A DNA stretch of 64,000 nt from the NCBI RefSeq assembly GCF_017814975.1, contig NZ_JAGIQA010000022.1, positions 78,002 through 142,001 of the forward strand. Reading direction: 5' to 3'. The notes under the pieces were generated by a model that worked only from the letters and a program-made list of their open reading frames with translations, was not told the DNA's origin and did no database searches. The position numbers and the translations under genes are program-made. Shown here in pieces: positions 60,814 to 64,000 of the stretch; the first letter of the stretch is position 1; each line of letters begins with the position of its first letter. The stretch is from Cupriavidus consociatus. GTDB lineage: Bacteria; Pseudomonadota; Gammaproteobacteria; Burkholderiales; Burkholderiaceae.

Positions 60814-61322
60814 GAATTCTTCCGATATAGCAGGAGAGATGTCACTGCCTATTGCCCGTCGGTCCCGTAGTCTTCGCTGTTGCTGCTACTGCCAAGCCAG
60901 CACGGACAGCAGATGCTCTGTTCGGAGTAGTGGTGTCGCGAAATCTGCTAGCAGGCGCCAACGCTTGCGCGAACACCATTTCGCCGCAGTGTGATGAGGC
61001 AATGGGATCGCGGCTGGATTCCAGCCGCTTGATTCCAGATTAGCGACACCGTGCCGAAGTCAAGGCTCGCGGAACGGGAGGTCCCGACACTGGCGGTAAG
61101 GATGGTTAGTCGAAGGTTTCGCAAAGATTGAGCCCAGTTGGTTGGGGCGCAGAGCATAGGCAAAAAAAGACGGCGGCCCCAAGAGGAAGCCGCCGTATCG
61201 AGAAGGCCGAGAAGGGTCAAATTTCTGGCGCTTGCGATTCTTGGCTATGATCGCTGAAAGGACAACCCGTCAATCGAAGGGTACGGATAGGGGGTGCTTC
61301 GGCGACTGTTGCTGATTCGCGG
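60814..61322. other. intergenic region before CAP gene 2
   Basis: No gene is supported in these 509 bases. The region holds a TGCTATAT sequence about 20 bases upstream of the CAP2 start on the minus strand (possible -10), a GCGGCTGG-ATT-CCAGCCGC hairpin (61010-61028) and the terminator at 61162-61196. Confidence 0.6.
61162..61196 (-). terminator. intrinsic terminator of the FlhC-like operon
   Basis: On the minus strand ACGGCGGC and GCCGCCGT arms pair around an 11-base loop and are followed by seven T residues, 126 bases past the stop of the FlhC-like gene. Confidence 0.8.
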
Positions 61323-62498
61323 TCAGTTCCGACGCCTGCCCCGTGAAGCCGTCAAAGTCCCGTTGCAGCAAGGGCACAGAAATGACTGCGAAAGCTCGAT
61401 CTTCGCGGAGGAGTTCGAAGCCAGATACGGCGTCCCGCACTTTCGGCAGGGCCAGACCGCGAGCTCTTCGTGCATCGACATGGAGCGGGCCAGATGCAGC
61501 GACCGCTCGGGTGGCACCTTGCAGTCGTCCGAGAAGAACGCGCGATGGATGTCAAGGGTCGCGACGAAGCTCTCGGGTGTCGACACGTCACGAGCGATCG
61601 CCGATCGAAACAGCCAGATCTGGAAAGTCGACTGAACGCGGCGCTGCGCGGAATCCAGGTACCACATTAGCGATGACGGCGGCTGGCCGGGTGGCGATGG
61701 TTTGCCATGCAACCTCTGATAGGTCTTCCGCGTGGTCTCGATGGTGATATTGAACAATGATGAGACGCTCATGGCGCGACAACTGAGGGCCAGGAACGCC
61801 TCGGATAGGGCGTCGCGTACAAACGTCTCGAGCCGGAAGTTGCCCCAGACGCCAGAGTGCGCCAGACGGTCAGTCCGAAGCGGCGACGTTTCCATCAGAT
61901 AATGAGAAATCATCTCCCGCGATAGCCGGCCGGAGTGACTCTCCAACCAGAACATCTCGTCCGCGAAGCGCCAATGGAAAAGCGGCACCAGCCGCTCGGT
62001 GATAGCCACGTCGAGTTCGTGCTGAGGCACCGACCGCAGGTACGCGGCCAAGTCGTTCGAGATGCCGATCAGAGGCGCCGCGAGTACCGACATGTTGAGA
62101 AGGTCGTACATGGCATTGATGTACGCGCGGTTCGTATGCTCGAGCGCCAACCGGTCCACCACTGACAGATTGCGGGGCAGGCCAGTCTTGAGCCGCTCCA
62201 TTGTGGCGGTCGGCATCCGTCCTTCGATGAAGGATCGCCAGTCATCGATGGTTGTGAGCGTTGGTGCGTAAGCGAGAAACGGCGTTCCCAGAATCTTCGC
62301 CGACTGGGACAGGTCGTCACGCAGCGAGCGAAGGTTCTCGCTCGATACCCTGAAGATGCTTTCCAGCGTTGGATGCACCGTAACGGCATTCAGGACGTAG
62401 TTGTTGATTCGCAGATTGGCCGCAAGCACACGATCGCGCACCCAGGCTGGCAGGACGAACTGCTCGTAGATTGAACGGGTCGGGGTGGTGGTGTGCAT
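61323..62498 (-). CDS. FlhC-like transcriptional activator with long N-terminal region
   Basis: In this 391-residue protein, residues about 240-391 follow the FlhC plan: KTYQRLHGKPSPPGQPPSSL (compare the Arg-Gly-Ser-Pro-Pro region of FlhC), then FQIWLFRSAIA, LARSMSM and the four-Cys zinc site (C351, C354, C375, C378) in CRKCGTPYL and LCPCC. FlhC partners such as SetC and AcaC are master activators of transfer in SXT and IncA/C elements. Residues 1-230 are helical and not recognised, and no separate FlhD-like gene is seen. It starts one base after the coiled-coil gene's stop. Confidence 0.6.
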   Translation of the reverse strand: MHTTTPTRSIYEQFVLPAWVRDRVLAANLRINNYVLNAVTVHPTLESIFRVSSENLRSLRDDLSQSAKILGTPFLAYAPTLTTIDDWRSFIEGRMPTATMERLKTGLPRNLSVVDRLALEHTNRAYINAMYDLLNMSVLAAPLIGISNDLAAYLRSVPQHELDVAITERLVPLFHWRFADEMFWLESHSGRLSREMISHYLMETSPLRTDRLAHSGVWGNFRLETFVRDALSEAFLALSCRAMSVSSLFNITIETTRKTYQRLHGKPSPPGQPPSSLMWYLDSAQRRVQSTFQIWLFRSAIARDVSTPESFVATLDIHRAFFSDDCKVPPERSLHLARSMSMHEELAVWPCRKCGTPYLASNSSAKIELSQSFLCPCCNGTLTASRGRRRN

Positions 62499-62499
62499 G

Positions 62500-63663
62500 T
62501 CAGGCTCCAGTGATGGCGATCAGTTCGTTGTGGAAGGCTTCCACTGTGCGGCGCAAGGACACCAGCGCGGGGGCATGCTCTTTGACCTTGATGGCTTTGA
62601 CCGCGCCTCGGAATTTCGCGAGCGCATCATCGAGATCCGCTTTCAGGCCGTCAATGCGTAGTGACAGACTCCGCGAGTCGGCCGACTTGGCTTCATGGCG
62701 TTCGATCTCATTGTTGAAAGCGGAGAGGCGCAGTTCGGCATCCTTGATCTGCGCATTGAGCGCTTCAAGTTTGCCGCTTCCGTCTATGACGGCGTCGGCG
62801 ATGGTCTTGTATTCGGGAGGAATGACCTCGACCTTGATCTCCTTCACAACCTCCCGGATCTTCGACTCGGCCAATGCCTTCTGCAAGGCCTGTCGTTCGT
62901 CCGTCAAGCGCTTAATGGAATGCTGCAGGCTTTCCATGGCCCCAGCCTGCGATGAGAGCGCCGCGGAGGTTCGGTCAAGCTGCTCCTTTTGCGCCGCAGA
63001 TTGCGCGTCGGAGGATGTCATCTGTTCGCGCATGTGGCGCATCTGGGCTTCGAGATCGCGCTGGCGCTCCAGGCTCTCGTTCAACTGTTCTTCCGCAGCC
63101 TCTAGCGTCGCCATGACGTGATTGAGTTCCTGGTGGGTGCGTCGAGACCATTCGATGTATGGGACGATTTCCTTGCGCGAATAGGGCTCGTCGTCCTTGC
63201 GAGCATCGATGAACCGCTGCACTTCCTCTGGCGTGATGTCCGACCGCTTGAGAATCGTCAGCTCACCCAGGTTCAGAAACGTCAAGGCATCGCTGTTCTC
63301 GGAGAAGTGATGAAATGCCTGCAGATACTTGATCGCGGAGGCGCGGGAAATGCGCAGGGCGCGCACCGCGAAGTTGTACAAGTTGTCATCGGCTTCCTGG
63401 CGAGCGCGGGGGGTGTCGCCCAGACGCTTCTGCACACACGTTAGGATCACGTGGTAGATCTGGAATAGGCGAGAGCCGATGGCGGTATGCTCACTGAGGA
63501 TCCGCTTGCGCGAGAGTTCGATCTCTTGCGCGGCTTGCACGATCCGGCCGATCGCGCCGGCATCGACATAGTGACCCAGTTGCTGGATGGCCAGCTCGCG
63601 CAATACGGGCGGCTTCGGGTCGATGAGATTGAACTCGCGTTTCTCTTCTTCTTTCTTCTTCAT
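62500..63663 (-). CDS. coiled-coil DNA-binding-like protein
   Basis: The start at ATG 63663 is preceded by TAAGGG. A longer frame to 63735 lacks a ribosome site. The 387-residue protein has a Lys/Glu-rich start (KKKEEEKREFNL), a helical N-terminal domain (about 25-165) with FAVRALRISRASAIKYLQAF, then a long coiled coil (about 175-340, for example QRDLEAQMRHMREQMTSSDA). KfrA-type plasmid proteins share an N-terminal DNA-binding domain and a coiled coil, but the match is structural only. It is co-translated with the FlhC-like gene and may be its partner. Confidence 0.55.
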   Translation of the reverse strand: MKKKEEEKREFNLIDPKPPVLRELAIQQLGHYVDAGAIGRIVQAAQEIELSRKRILSEHTAIGSRLFQIYHVILTCVQKRLGDTPRARQEADDNLYNFAVRALRISRASAIKYLQAFHHFSENSDALTFLNLGELTILKRSDITPEEVQRFIDARKDDEPYSRKEIVPYIEWSRRTHQELNHVMATLEAAEEQLNESLERQRDLEAQMRHMREQMTSSDAQSAAQKEQLDRTSAALSSQAGAMESLQHSIKRLTDERQALQKALAESKIREVVKEIKVEVIPPEYKTIADAVIDGSGKLEALNAQIKDAELRLSAFNNEIERHEAKSADSRSLSLRIDGLKADLDDALAKFRGAVKAIKVKEHAPALVSLRRTVEAFHNELIAITGA

Positions 63664-63809
63664 TGTTGCCCTTACGGAAAGTTGTTGCGGCCCCGGTGAT
63701 CGCGGCAGCCACTTCAACGTACACGCTAGGAGCAAGTGTCAAGCTGATGAAACGGGTGCAGCGATCTTCGGATGGAAGCTTATGCCGAGTTTGAGCATCG
63801 GAATGACAC

Positions 63810-63838
63810 GAAAGCTCAGGAAAATCAGGTGTCTTTCG
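63810..63838 (+). promoter_or_regulatory. 29-bp dyad, copy 3, reading toward the 63921 gene
   Basis: The plus strand reads GAAAGCTC-N3-AAAAT, five unmatched or variable positions, then two changed bases and CTTTCG, with the same total length of 29 as copies 1 and 2. It lies 82 bases before the start of the plus-strand gene at 63921 and 146 bases upstream of the coiled-coil/FlhC-like operon. Confidence 0.5.
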
Positions 63839-63920
63839 AAAGTCAAGCTCAAATCAGCAGCGCTTTGCCTCACTTTTTATCGACAGGCATTAACTGGATT
63901 TGAGGTAGCACCCCCTTCAG

Positions 63921-64000
63921 ATGCAATCCACCCAAGTTACTGTAAGCATCAACAAGCCTTATAAGCAGCATGTCGATGAGGCTTTGGGCGAGGCGGACGA
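63921..64000 (+). CDS. start of an unidentified gene, cut by the window edge
   Basis: From ATG 63921 the frame reads MQSTQVTVSINKPYKQHVDE and continues open to the window end (26 complete codons). A GAGGT (63902-63906) lies upstream, somewhat far. The composition looks like a real protein start, and a copy of the 29-bp dyad precedes it. No family can be assigned from so few residues. Confidence 0.4.
   Translation, partial: MQSTQVTVSINKPYKQHVDEALGEAD

Noticed and set aside
1..64000. tRNA or rRNA genes as integration targets
   Set aside because: None was recognised by eye. The recombinase elements do not abut any tRNA-like sequence that I could see.

Overview
The window looks like part of a large, self-transmissible plasmid, or a plasmid-like integrative element, from a high-GC betaproteobacterium, most likely Burkholderiales (Cupriavidus, Ralstonia or Burkholderia relatives). 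This assignment rests on protein flavour, GC-rich codon use and gene content. It is an inference, because no rRNA, tRNA or chromosomal housekeeping gene is present.

Layout. (1) 1-5760: a minus-strand operon of three large tyrosine-recombinase-like proteins and a small coiled-coil protein, arranged like a Tn554-type TnpA/TnpB/TnpC module with two TnpB-like proteins. (2) 5765-8537: a decayed Tni/Tn7-like transposition module with a TniA fragment, a TniB fragment, a TniQ-like gene and an interrupted unknown ORF. (3) 8643-16485: a five-gene overlapping operon made of a small HTH/coiled-coil protein, a RecD2-like helicase and a gamma-mobile-trio-like GmtY-GmtZ-GmtX set. A 13-bp repeat lies at each end, and gmtZ carries a single in-frame amber codon. 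(4) 16854-18710: a further DUF3701-type integrase. (5) 18994-29018: the plasmid core, with two clusters of replication iterons, five parS-like palindromes (part of a tandem duplication), parB, parA, a Rep_3 initiator, a winged-helix protein, a candidate small RNA and a UvrD-type helicase.

(6) 29208-56750: the transfer region. A minus-strand operon carries VirB11-B2-B3-B4-B5-B6, a TraI_2/MobH-like protein whose HD residues look lost, the TraD coupling protein and small membrane proteins. The divergent plus-strand operon carries VirB8-B9-B10 and a transglycosylase, and runs on into an R64-like type IVb thin-pilus set (PilL/TcpQ, PilT, PilN, PilP, PilO, PilQ, PilR, two PilS, PilM-like, PilV). 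The system therefore joins a VirB/Trb-type secretion channel to a thin mating pilus. Two inverted copies of a 29-bp dyad sit in the divergent promoter region, each reading toward its operon. A third copy sits at 63810 upstream of another gene start.

(7) 56840-63663: two CAP/SCP-domain genes (one lipoprotein, one split by an IS1341-type TnpB element), a zinc-ribbon miniprotein, and an operon of a coiled-coil protein followed by a protein whose C-terminal half resembles FlhC. By analogy with SetC/AcaC, the FlhC-like protein may control transfer through the 29-bp dyads. That link is a hypothesis. A new plus-strand gene starts at 63921 and runs off the window.
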